NCBI GenBank assembly: GCA_019747615.1
Contig: JAIEQQ010000630.1
Coordinates: forward strand, 1 to 5,748
DNA length: 5,748 bases
Source: Phycisphaerales bacterium
GTDB taxonomy: Bacteria; Planctomycetota; Phycisphaerae; Phycisphaerales; UBA1924
Direction: 5' to 3'
Positions 1 to 5,473 of this stretch are shown here, one piece after another. Made by a program: the position numbers and the translations under genes. Numbering within the stretch: position 1 is the first letter of the stretch; every line of letters begins with the position of its first letter. The notes beneath the pieces were generated by a model. That model was not told the DNA's origin and did no database searches. It worked only from the letters and a program-made list of their open reading frames with translations.

Positions 1-284
1 GCCGCGGCGCTGCCGCGAGTCTCGACGCTCGAAACCGTCCACACCCCCGCTGCGCCGTCCTCGCCCGTCTCGGCCCGCGTCAATCGCTGCGAGGGCGTGC
101 CCATCGGCCAAGTGATGATGATCGACTGCAACGACGCCGGCTCGATCACTGCCAGTCGCTCGCCGGTCGGGATGATGTTCGTGATTGCTGGCGCACCGGA
201 GCCGCGCCCGGACATGAACCACAACATCCCGCCACCAAGGAGGATCGCCACCAGCAGCACGCCAAGGACCAAGCGATTGGACAT
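1..284 (-). CDS. membrane-anchored DUF4340-like protein, N-terminal fragment
   Basis: A minus-strand frame runs without a stop from an ATG at 284 to the left edge, giving at least 94 codons; the C-terminal part is missing. The product begins with a short basic start (MSNR), then a hydrophobic segment at about residues 5-24 (LVLGVLLVAILLGGGMLWF), consistent with a single N-terminal membrane anchor. The part after it reads as beta-rich extracytoplasmic sequence: a stretch like 'ERLAVIEPASLQSIIITWP' followed by 'QRLTRAE...GVWTVSS'. This matches the usual opening of DUF4340 proteins, where a 'v..I.i...g....l.R....W.l' pattern follows the anchor. Members of that family often sit beside GldG-type ABC transport proteins, but that neighbourhood is off the edge here. 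The start has only a GAAGG one base from the ATG, so it rests mainly on the position of the anchor. Coding on this strand is fairly sure; the family name is a pattern match and less sure. Confidence 0.6.
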   Translation of the reverse strand, partial: MSNRLVLGVLLVAILLGGGMLWFMSGRGSGAPAITNIIPTGERLAVIEPASLQSIIITWPMGTPSQRLTRAETGEDGAAGVWTVSSVETRGSAA

Positions 285-301
285 GCCTTCAGTGTATGTG
301 T

Positions 302-340
302 GGGTGCTCTTGCACCCGTGGGGCAGGCGTCCCGCCTGCC
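302..340. repeat. two adjacent stem-loops in the divergent intergenic region
   Basis: Two perfect small hairpins lie four bases apart between the divergent genes starting at 284 (minus) and 382 (plus). The first pairs GGGTGC (302-307) with GCACCC (312-317) around a 4-nt loop. The second pairs GGCAGGCG (322-329) with CGCCTGCC (333-340) around a 3-nt loop. Neither is followed by a T-tract on either strand, so they are not obvious terminators, and terminators would be odd between divergent promoters. From memory, hairpins of the form GGCAGGCGTCCCGCCTGCC recur as REP-like intergenic repeats in planctomycete and related genomes; this cannot be checked here. They may also form part of an operator or leader. 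Confidence 0.5.
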
Positions 341-381
341 TCCCGCAGACCTCCTGATCCCCCCACCTCTACGATCCCATC

Positions 382-1158
382 ATGGCCAGCGCACCGCTCA
401 TCGGCGTCACGTCGGACATCCTGATCACGCCCGGCGCGCGCGACAAGGCCGGCCAGGCGCTGACGTATCTGGAGAGCGTCGCCCGCGCCGGCGGCGTGCC
501 GGTGCTGCTGCCGCCGATTGTCGAGCTCGCTTCGGAGCACGCGCGTCGCTGCGACGCGATCGTCTTCACCGGCGGCAACGACATCTCAATGGTGCCGCTG
601 GGCGGCGTCGCGCACCCGCAGTCAACACCGATGCACCCGCAGCGCCAGGCGTACGAGTTCGCGCTGCTGCAAGCGATCGACGCGTTGCACGCGGGCGCTC
701 GCCTGAGCCGCCCGGTGCTGGGCGTGTGCCTGGGAATGCAGATGATGGCGGTGCACCGGGGCGGATCGCTGAATCAGCACCTGCCGGACACGCTGCCCAC
801 CGCCGGCGAACACCGCAACGACCGCACGCACCGAATCAACGCGACGGCTCTGGCGACGACGCCGGGAGCACCGGCGTTCGAGTGGGACAGCGGCGAGGTG
901 ACCAGCAACCACCACCAAGGGGTGACGGAGCCGGGGCGGTCGCTGGCGATTCTGGCCCACTCGCCCGACGGGGTGATCGAAGCGCTCGCCGACCTGTCTC
1001 GCCCATTTTACGTGGGCGTCCAGTGGCACCCCGAACGCACGTCAGACCCGGAGCTTGGGCAAGGTGTCTTTGAAGCCCTGATCGCGGCGGCCCGTGACGC
1101 CCGGTCGTCGGGAAACGGCGGGGCAGGCGGGGAGGCTGATCGGAACGCGAACGGTTGA
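382..1158 (+). CDS. class I glutamine amidotransferase, peptidase C26 / gamma-glutamyl-GABA hydrolase type
   Basis: The product is 258 residues, the normal size for the PuuD-like C26 family, which hydrolyses gamma-glutamyl bonds in the cytoplasm (gamma-glutamyl-GABA in PuuD itself). The family fold is visible in order: an N-terminal 'PLIGVT' strand; 'FTGGNDI' at residues 62-68; the nucleophile elbow 'GVCLGMQ' with catalytic Cys116; 'SNHHQ' at 175-179; 'SPDGVIEAL' at 194-202; and 'VQWHPE' with the His216/Glu218 of the triad. All three catalytic residues are present, so the enzyme looks active. The ATG at 382 precedes the first strand directly; no Shine-Dalgarno is seen, which is common in this phylum. 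It is divergent from the gene to its left and 134 nt upstream of the deiminase gene. Because C26 members act on several gamma-glutamyl compounds, the true substrate is open. The last 18 residues, rich in Gly, Ser and Asn, are probably a disordered tail. Confidence 0.93.
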   Translation: MASAPLIGVTSDILITPGARDKAGQALTYLESVARAGGVPVLLPPIVELASEHARRCDAIVFTGGNDISMVPLGGVAHPQSTPMHPQRQAYEFALLQAIDALHAGARLSRPVLGVCLGMQMMAVHRGGSLNQHLPDTLPTAGEHRNDRTHRINATALATTPGAPAFEWDSGEVTSNHHQGVTEPGRSLAILAHSPDGVIEALADLSRPFYVGVQWHPERTSDPELGQGVFEALIAAARDARSSGNGGAGGEADRNANG

Positions 1159-1280
1159 TTCTCCGAGAATCTCGAAAATCGCTCGATCCGCGCGGGCCGT
1201 CCTCGCGAACTGAGGTTATCGTGTTGAAGCTGCGCCACCGTTCTGGCGGCGTCAGGGTATTTACCGAGCAACTCGTTCCG

Positions 1281-1285
1281 AGGAG
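1281..1285 (+). promoter_or_regulatory. ribosome binding site for the deiminase gene
   Basis: AGGAG lies 7 nt before the GTG at 1293. It decides the start: the frame remains open upstream to a TTG at 1155 that overlaps the preceding stop codon, but that extension has no signal-peptide character. Starting at 1293 instead puts a clean signal peptide at the N-terminus. Confidence 0.8.
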
Positions 1286-1292
1286 TTTTTGC

Positions 1293-3962
1293 GTGATTGA
1301 GAATCAACGTCGGACGGCCCGATTCGGAGCCGCGGGTGTGTGTGTCGCTGCGGTGTTCGGCCTCGCTGGGAGCACGATGGCGCAGACCCCGCAGCCGACC
1401 TATCCGCAAGGCGTGCCGATCAGCCGCAACGCCACGGCTCAAGAGAAGGCTTGGGAGCTTGAGAACCCATGGAACCCGCCGGCGTTTGATTCCGCGACGG
1501 TGCCGACCGGCCCGCTCTCGTGCCCGGGCGAGTATGCACCTTCTGAGGGCATCGTCTTTGCGTGGGAGGGCGGCGCCAGCCTGAATGGCATCCAGGCTCA
1601 GATGATCCGTCACATCACCACCACCGGCAACGCGATCGCCTATATCTTCTGCGACACCGCCACGATCGCAACGAGCGCTCGCAACGCGTGTGTCGCCGCG
1701 GGCGCAGACACCAACAAGATCGTGACGATCATCCGCACGTCGGACACCATCTGGCTCCGCGACTACGGCCCGCGCTACACCTATGAGGGCGATGTCCGCG
1801 TGATCGTCGATCACACCTACAACGTCACGTCTCGCACCAACGACAACACCATCCCCATCGGCTTCGCGAACTTTAAGAAGCACAAGCGCTACGACTTCCC
1901 GCTGCGTCACGGCGGCGGCAACTACCACCTGAACTCCATCGGCCAGGGCCACTACACCCGCCTCATCGTCAACGAGAACCCGCAGTTCAGCGAGTCGCAG
2001 GTCAACGGCCTCTGGCAGCAGTACTGGGGCGTCGCCAACACGTACCACAACCCCTACCGCACCAGCGTCGACGGCACCCAGCACATCGACATGTGGATGC
2101 AAATCGTCGGCGATACAAAGGTCATTGTCAGCGATTGGCCCAACGCCTCCGGCGGCATCGAGGACGTCATCTCCGATAGCGCCGCTTCGCTGCTGACCTC
2201 CGGCGGATGGACCGTCGCGCGCACGCCCTCGTTCTCCGTCGGCGGCACGCACTACACCTACACCAACATGGTGTTGTGCAACAACCTCGCCCTGGTGCCG
2301 CAGTACACCAACGTCAACGTCACGATGCCCAACCCCCTCGGCGGGCCGAACCTGACGATCGCGCAGATCAACGAGAACGCGCTCCAGACCTATCGGGACC
2401 TGCTCGGCCCGTCGTACACCGTCGTCGGCGTCGCCTGCGAGAGCATCGTCGGCCTCTCGGGTGTCATCCACTGCATCGTCATGCAGGTCCCGGTCAACAA
2501 GAACGGCCTGAACCCCGGCGTCTACCTCCGCACGCCCAACGGCGGCGCGACCTTCACCCCCGGCCAGGTCGTCAACGTCACGTGGATCTCCGATGACGAT
2601 GTCGGCGTCGCCAATGTCGATGTCCAGTTCACCACCAACGACGGCCTGACGTGGGCCACGCTCGCCAGCGCCGTGCCGGACACCGGCACCTTCACCTGGA
2701 CCGTGCCCGCCAACGGCACGACGCAGGGCAAGTTCCGCGTCGTGGCTCGCGACATCGATGGCCGTACCTCCTCCGACACGTCCGACGCTCCGTTCACGAT
2801 CGACGCGCCCTTCTCGCCGCTGGCCATCGCCGCCACCGTGGCGACCGATCCCGGAACCGCCGGCACCAACAACGGCAACGGCAAGGTCGAGCCCGGCGAG
2901 AACCGCATCTTCGTCAGCATCACGCTGCGGAACGACGACGCCCAGCCCGTCGAGGGCATCGTCGCCAATCTCCAGCTCGACACGCCCAACATCCAGCCGC
3001 TCATGACCGAGTCGATCTACGCCGACCTCGCCTCGGGCGCGACCGGCAGCGCCTCAAACCCGTTCGTCTTCTCCGTCAGCACCTCGCACCCCTGCGGCAG
3101 CGACATCAACTGCACGCTCAACCTCACCTTTAGCGGCGGCGGCACCGCTGCGCTGCCGTTCAAGATCACCACCGGCTCGCCCGGCGGGCCCGGCACTGCG
3201 GTGCAGTTCAGCTACACCGGCGCCGCAGTCGCCATCCCCGATAACTCCACCACCGGCGGCTCGGCCTCGATCACCGTCAGCGGCCTCACCGGCCCGGTGG
3301 CCGATGTGGACTTCCGCTTTGACGGCACCACCAGCTCCACCAGCCCGACGTCCACGACCGTCGGCCTCAACCACGACTGGGTCGGCGACCTGACCGGCAC
3401 GCTCACCGGCCCGACCGGCGCCAGCGTCGTGCTCTTTGCCAATATGGGCGGCGGGAACAACAGCGGCCACAACTTCCACCAGACGCGCTTCGATGACGAC
3501 GCGCCGGGCCTCACGTCCATTCAAAACGCGGCGAGCGCGAACCAGCCCTTCACCGGCAACTGGCGCCCCGCCAACCCGCTCTCGGTCTTTGATGGCCTCA
3601 CCGGCAACGGCACCTGGACGCTCCGAATTCAGGATCTCGCCGCGCAAGACCTCGGCAGCATCCGCCGCTTCAGCGTCTTCATCACGCCCCAGCTCGGCCC
3701 GGTGTGCACCGCGGCGCTCTCACGCCCGCCGACCGACATCGCCAGCGATGACGGCGCGCCGCTGCCCAACGACAACACCAACAACGGCGTGACCGAGGGC
3801 GACTACAACTGCTTCTTCAGCTCCTACTTCGGCGACACCGCCCTCATCCGCCTCCCGGCCGACATCGCCGACGACGCTGGCGCCCCGCTGCCCTCCGACG
3901 GCGTCAACAACGGCGTGACCGAAGGCGACTACAACTGCTTCTTCTCGACGTACTTCCAGTAA
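1293..3962 (+). CDS. secreted multidomain agmatine/peptidylarginine deiminase-family protein with P-domain and dockerin-like repeats
   Basis: The protein has 889 residues from a GTG start. Residues 1-30 form a signal peptide (Arg-rich start, 'FGAAGVCVAAVFGLAG' core, likely cleavage after TMA), so it is exported. Residues ~76-400 are a PAD_porph-type deiminase domain, which hydrolyses a guanidinium group to a ureido group plus ammonia. The catalytic set is intact: Asp157 in 'WLRDYGP', 'GGGNYH' at 207-212, His264 and Asp266 in 'HIDMW', and the nucleophile Cys394 in 'VIHCIVMQ'. Spacing is close to that of the secreted Porphyromonas enzyme. Then follow an Ig-like domain (~409-505, 'TPNGGATFTPGQ ... 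TWTVPANGT'), a CARDB-like domain (~507-628, with 'NGNGKVEPGE'), a P-domain as in proprotein convertases (~645-800: 'AIPDN', 'HDWVGDL' at 694-700, 'GTWTLRIQDL') and two C-terminal dockerin-like modules. The substrate, whether free agmatine or peptidyl arginine, cannot be settled from sequence; export and accessory domains favour an extracellular protein or peptide substrate. A terminator follows directly, so this is probably the last or only gene of its transcript. Confidence 0.92.
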   Translation: MIENQRRTARFGAAGVCVAAVFGLAGSTMAQTPQPTYPQGVPISRNATAQEKAWELENPWNPPAFDSATVPTGPLSCPGEYAPSEGIVFAWEGGASLNGIQAQMIRHITTTGNAIAYIFCDTATIATSARNACVAAGADTNKIVTIIRTSDTIWLRDYGPRYTYEGDVRVIVDHTYNVTSRTNDNTIPIGFANFKKHKRYDFPLRHGGGNYHLNSIGQGHYTRLIVNENPQFSESQVNGLWQQYWGVANTYHNPYRTSVDGTQHIDMWMQIVGDTKVIVSDWPNASGGIEDVISDSAASLLTSGGWTVARTPSFSVGGTHYTYTNMVLCNNLALVPQYTNVNVTMPNPLGGPNLTIAQINENALQTYRDLLGPSYTVVGVACESIVGLSGVIHCIVMQVPVNKNGLNPGVYLRTPNGGATFTPGQVVNVTWISDDDVGVANVDVQFTTNDGLTWATLASAVPDTGTFTWTVPANGTTQGKFRVVARDIDGRTSSDTSDAPFTIDAPFSPLAIAATVATDPGTAGTNNGNGKVEPGENRIFVSITLRNDDAQPVEGIVANLQLDTPNIQPLMTESIYADLASGATGSASNPFVFSVSTSHPCGSDINCTLNLTFSGGGTAALPFKITTGSPGGPGTAVQFSYTGAAVAIPDNSTTGGSASITVSGLTGPVADVDFRFDGTTSSTSPTSTTVGLNHDWVGDLTGTLTGPTGASVVLFANMGGGNNSGHNFHQTRFDDDAPGLTSIQNAASANQPFTGNWRPANPLSVFDGLTGNGTWTLRIQDLAAQDLGSIRRFSVFITPQLGPVCTAALSRPPTDIASDDGAPLPNDNTNNGVTEGDYNCFFSSYFGDTALIRLPADIADDAGAPLPSDGVNNGVTEGDYNCFFSTYFQ
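3726..3956 (+). repeat. tandem pair of 35-residue dockerin-like modules at the C-terminus of the deiminase
   Basis: Module 1 spans 3726-3830 and module 2 spans 3852-3956, separated by a 7-residue linker (GDTALIR) and followed by one Gln and the stop. Both have the plan D-I-A-x-D-x-G-A-P-L-P-x-D-x-x-N-N-G-V-T-E-G-D-Y, then NCFFSxYF. Acidic residues at loop positions followed by an aromatic helix resemble EF-hand/dockerin modules. In planctomycetes such modules close many secreted proteins, and I infer anchoring or cell-surface assembly. The second half is nearly identical at DNA level (3780-3818 against 3906-3944 differ at one base), while the first half has diverged. Confidence 0.85.
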
Positions 3963-3983
3963 TCACAGAATCACACACGCGAC

Positions 3984-4021
3984 GATCGGGGGCCGAGTCA
4001 CTCGGCCCCCGATCTGTTTTT
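3984..4021 (+). terminator. intrinsic terminator after the deiminase gene
   Basis: A perfect 14-bp GC-rich stem (GATCGGGGGCCGAG at 3984-3997 with CTCGGCCCCCGATC at 4001-4014) closes a 3-nt TCA loop and is followed by TGTTTTT (4015-4021). It begins 21 nt after the stop codon at 3962. There is no T-tract on the other side, so it works only for plus-strand transcription. Confidence 0.95.
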
Positions 4022-4156
4022 GGCTGACGACCATCCGGCCCGCGGCCCAGCTTCCCCTTCCGCCAACCGCCACACTGCCGCGAACGACTCGCGCGATCCA
4101 GAGGCGCGACCACCGCCCGCTCAGCACCCGCGCCGCGCACGACCTACAACTCCCCC

Positions 4157-4450
4157 ATGCGACCCGGCCAAGTTCGAAAGCCCCTCCCGCCCGCGGGTGT
4201 CCCGCGATTCTCCAAGCGCCAGCTCCTGGAAGCCAGCGGCCTCTCGGGCAAGACGTTCGACACCATCCGCAAAGCCGCGCGCATCAAGGGCCCCGGCCAC
4301 GGCGGCCTGGACTGGATGTTCACCATCGAGGACGTGCAGGCCCTGGTCCATCGCGCCGGCTCCGGCTCCTTCTCCGAGCGCGGCGGCCCCGCCGCCAGCG
4401 CGTGGACCGAGCTCTTGCGCGAGGCCGGTGTCACGATCATCGAAGACTGA
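4157..4450 (+). CDS. small hypothetical protein with a MerR-like helix-turn-helix appearance
   Basis: The product is 97 residues and not assigned to a named family. Residues ~17-63 read like a winged-helix/MerR-type DNA-binding unit: 'FSKRQLLEASGLSGKTFDTI' would give two helices with the turn at 'SGLSG', a basic segment 'RKAARIKG' follows, and then 'FTIEDVQALV' resembles the closing helix 'y...Dl..L' of such domains. The C-terminus 'AWTELLREAGVTIIED' could be a further helix. Codon use with strongly G/C third positions supports this frame over the longer, Pro/Arg/Ser-rich open frames that overlap it on both strands. The ATG at 4157 has no Shine-Dalgarno. It lies 135 nt after the terminator, so it needs its own promoter, which I cannot identify. 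A regulatory role is inference; a small adaptor or conserved structural protein is possible. Confidence 0.6.
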   Translation: MRPGQVRKPLPPAGVPRFSKRQLLEASGLSGKTFDTIRKAARIKGPGHGGLDWMFTIEDVQALVHRAGSGSFSERGGPAASAWTELLREAGVTIIED

Positions 4451-4452
4451 GT

Positions 4453-4463
4453 TGAGTGCTGAG
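4453..4463. repeat. left copy of an 11-bp direct repeat flanking the palindromic element
   Basis: TGAGTGCTGAG, starting 3 nt after the stop codon at 4450, is repeated exactly and in the same orientation at 4745-4755. The two copies bracket the inverted pair at 4466-4739, 2 nt outside its left end and 5 nt outside its right end. They may be a target-site duplication or an integral outer part of the repeat. Confidence 0.65.
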
Positions 4464-4494
4464 GACTCTTTTGAAACGGTTGGCGTGTCTTGGA

Positions 4495-4596
4495 AGCCCG
4501 AAGGGCTTCACGCCAGTAGCCGGGGCGTTGAGCGAGTCCGCGAGCGAAACCCCCGGAAACTGCCGGCGATTGCTTTGCACCCCGAAGGGGTGCACG
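4495..4596 (+). repeat. unit 1 of the inverted pair
   Basis: The unit opens with hairpin A (GAAGCCC 4493-4499, GAA loop, GGGCTTC 4503-4509, perfect 7 bp) and closes with hairpin B (TGCACCCC 4576-4583, GAA loop, GGGGTGCA 4587-4594, perfect 8 bp). Between them CCGGGG can pair with CCCCGG around a loop containing two GAGCGA copies. Confidence 0.85.
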
Positions 4597-4611
4597 TCCT
4601 CGATTCAGCAA

Positions 4612-4713
4612 CGCGTACCCCTTCGGGTTACAGACTTTCTCGAAGCCGCTTTCCGGGCGTGTCGCTCGAAGACTCGCTCCACACCCGGCTACTCGCGTGC
4701 AGCCCTTCGGGCT
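4612..4713 (-). repeat. unit 2 of the inverted pair, inverted copy
   Basis: Read on the minus strand, this copy aligns with unit 1 over its whole length with two compensating 1-nt indels. It has hairpin D (plus strand CAGCCC 4700-4705, TTC loop, GGGCTG 4709-4714, perfect 6 bp) and hairpin C (plus strand 4615-4631, seven pairs with one C/T mismatch, TTC loop). The central stem reads CCGGGTGT with ACGCCCGG. Confidence 0.85.
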
Positions 4714-4744
4714 GAAGAACGTGTGAGGTTTCGATAGAGCATGC

Positions 4745-4755
4745 TGAGTGCTGAG
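4745..4755. repeat. right copy of the 11-bp direct repeat
   Basis: An exact TGAGTGCTGAG copy of 4453-4463. It ends 16 nt before the stop codon (4772-4774) of the convergent MocA-like gene, so the element fills nearly the whole space between two convergent genes. Confidence 0.65.
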
Positions 4756-4771
4756 AGACGATTGAGCATCG

Positions 4772-5473
4772 TCAAGCTTCAAACGGGTGCGTCTGGTCCA
4801 TCGTTTCGCACCGCGCCAGATCCTCCGGCGTGTTCAGGTTCATCACGCAGCGCGGGTCGTCAACATCGACGAACTCGCGCCATGGGCGGATGAGGTCATC
4901 GAGGCGTGGTTGCGCCGGGTGATTCGCTGGCTCGCTTCCGCCGTCGCTCGGGCTCATCCACTGCGGGAGCTCGCGTGTGGTCCACGTCATCGGAATTGCG
5001 ACGGGATGGCCGTTGAGCCGAGCGTCCGACGACTGATCGCGATCGAGCGGGCGGCTACGCGGGCACGTCGGCCGCTCGGTATGGAGCGCGCCTTCGACGA
5101 CGTTGAACCACGTCGTGCGCTGAGGCACGGGCGTATCGATAGGCAGAATCAGGATGCCCGCGAGCGCGTTCCCAGCGCTAAGCCGAATCGCCTCGCGAAC
5201 GCCGACAGTCACGCTGGCGAACATTGGCGTTCCATCGGGAGCAATCGCCATCGCCGGTCTCGCGAACGCTCGCGAATCACATTCCGAGATGATCGCGGCT
5301 GCCACGGGCTCAGACACGACGAGTGTCGCGCGAATCCGCAGCGCGTCCAGTTGTGCCATTTGCACGCGCCACCAAGGCTCTCCGCGGCTCAGCATGAGCG
5401 CTTTGGGCGTGCCCATGCGCACGCCGCGGCCGGCGCCAAGAACGATCACTCGCCAGTGGTCGAGCGCTGCCAT
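4772..5473 (-). CDS. MocA/MobA-like molybdenum cofactor nucleotidyltransferase
   Basis: The product is 233 residues. The N-terminus has the nucleotide-binding signature of the MobA-like NTP transferase family: 'VLGAGRGVRMGTPKAL' at residues 11-26, the LxAGxxxRMGxPKxL pattern with Arg19 and Lys24 present. Further family landmarks are 'GTPMFASVTVGV' at 81-92 (the base-contacting G..aS...G stretch), the metal-binding-type 'PIDTP' at 111-115, 'GHPVAIP' at 155-161 and the closing 'DVDDPRCVMNLNTPEDL' at 203-219. Such proteins transfer CMP (MocA) or GMP (MobA) to molybdopterin in the cytoplasm. Overlap with an XdhC gene favours the MocA type, serving a molybdenum hydroxylase of the xanthine dehydrogenase class. 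The segment at 132-152 (Arg/Asp/Ser-rich) looks like a poorly conserved insert. The start is fixed by GGAG placed 5 nt before the ATG. It is probably translationally coupled to xdhC. Confidence 0.88.
   Translation of the reverse strand: MAALDHWRVIVLGAGRGVRMGTPKALMLSRGEPWWRVQMAQLDALRIRATLVVSEPVAAAIISECDSRAFARPAMAIAPDGTPMFASVTVGVREAIRLSAGNALAGILILPIDTPVPQRTTWFNVVEGALHTERPTCPRSRPLDRDQSSDARLNGHPVAIPMTWTTRELPQWMSPSDGGSEPANHPAQPRLDDLIRPWREFVDVDDPRCVMNLNTPEDLARCETMDQTHPFEA

Larger units (their letters stand above)
4466..4739. repeat. palindromic intergenic element: two hairpin-rich units in head-to-head inversion
   Basis: No gene is supported in 4451-4771. Instead a unit of 102 nt at 4495-4596 recurs as its reverse complement at 4612-4713, with a 15-nt spacer (4597-4611). 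Blocks shared between the unit and the inverted copy include AGCCCGAAGGGCT, AGTAGCCGGG, GAGCGAGTC, CGAGCGA, CCCGGAAA and CCCGAAGGGGT. Similarity continues outward more weakly, through a GAAAC block, to CTCT at 4466 and AGAG at 4739. Each unit has a GAA-loop hairpin at both ends and a central CCGGG...CCCGG stem. From memory, planctomycete genomes carry many intergenic repeats of this sort, but no database check was possible. It could be a non-autonomous mobile or REP-like element, or a structured RNA. Confidence 0.85.

Noticed and set aside
300..1073. A 257-codon plus-strand frame overlapping the C26 gene.
   Set aside because: It is Arg/Ala-rich without motifs, out of frame with a gene that carries all C26 catalytic motifs.
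1157..1171. Inverted repeat GATTCT-CCG-AGAATC overlapping the end of the C26 gene.
   Set aside because: The stem is only 6 bp and AT-containing, with no T-tract, so it is too weak to call a terminator; an operator is possible but unsupported.
1224..1263. TTGAAG and TATTTA as -35/-10 boxes for the deiminase gene.
   Set aside because: The spacing is 28 nt, far from the usual 16-18, so this is not a credible promoter.
1155..1292. N-terminal extension of the deiminase frame to a TTG at 1155, overlapping the stop of the C26 gene.
   Set aside because: The GTG at 1293 has AGGAG at the right distance and gives a proper signal peptide; the 46 extra residues would bury it.
1008..2471. A 487-codon open frame on the minus strand opposite the deiminase gene.
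   Set aside because: It lies opposite a gene with clear domains, and its Asp/Val/Ala/Arg-rich translation without motifs is what G/C-rich third positions produce on the opposite strand.
4020..4715. A 231-codon plus-strand frame, and a 93-codon frame at 4456-4737.
   Set aside because: The first is Pro/Arg/Ser-rich, out of frame with the HTH-like gene, and both read through the inverted repeat units; the peptides are translations of the repeat.
4757..4773. Hairpin GACGAT-TGAGC-ATCGTC at the end of the MocA-like gene as a minus-strand terminator.
   Set aside because: It has a 6-bp stem overlapping the stop codon and no T-tract on the minus strand.
4144..4782. A 212-codon minus-strand frame covering the HTH-like gene and the repeat.
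   Set aside because: It overlaps the end of the MocA-like gene, spans the structured repeat and has no recognisable domain.
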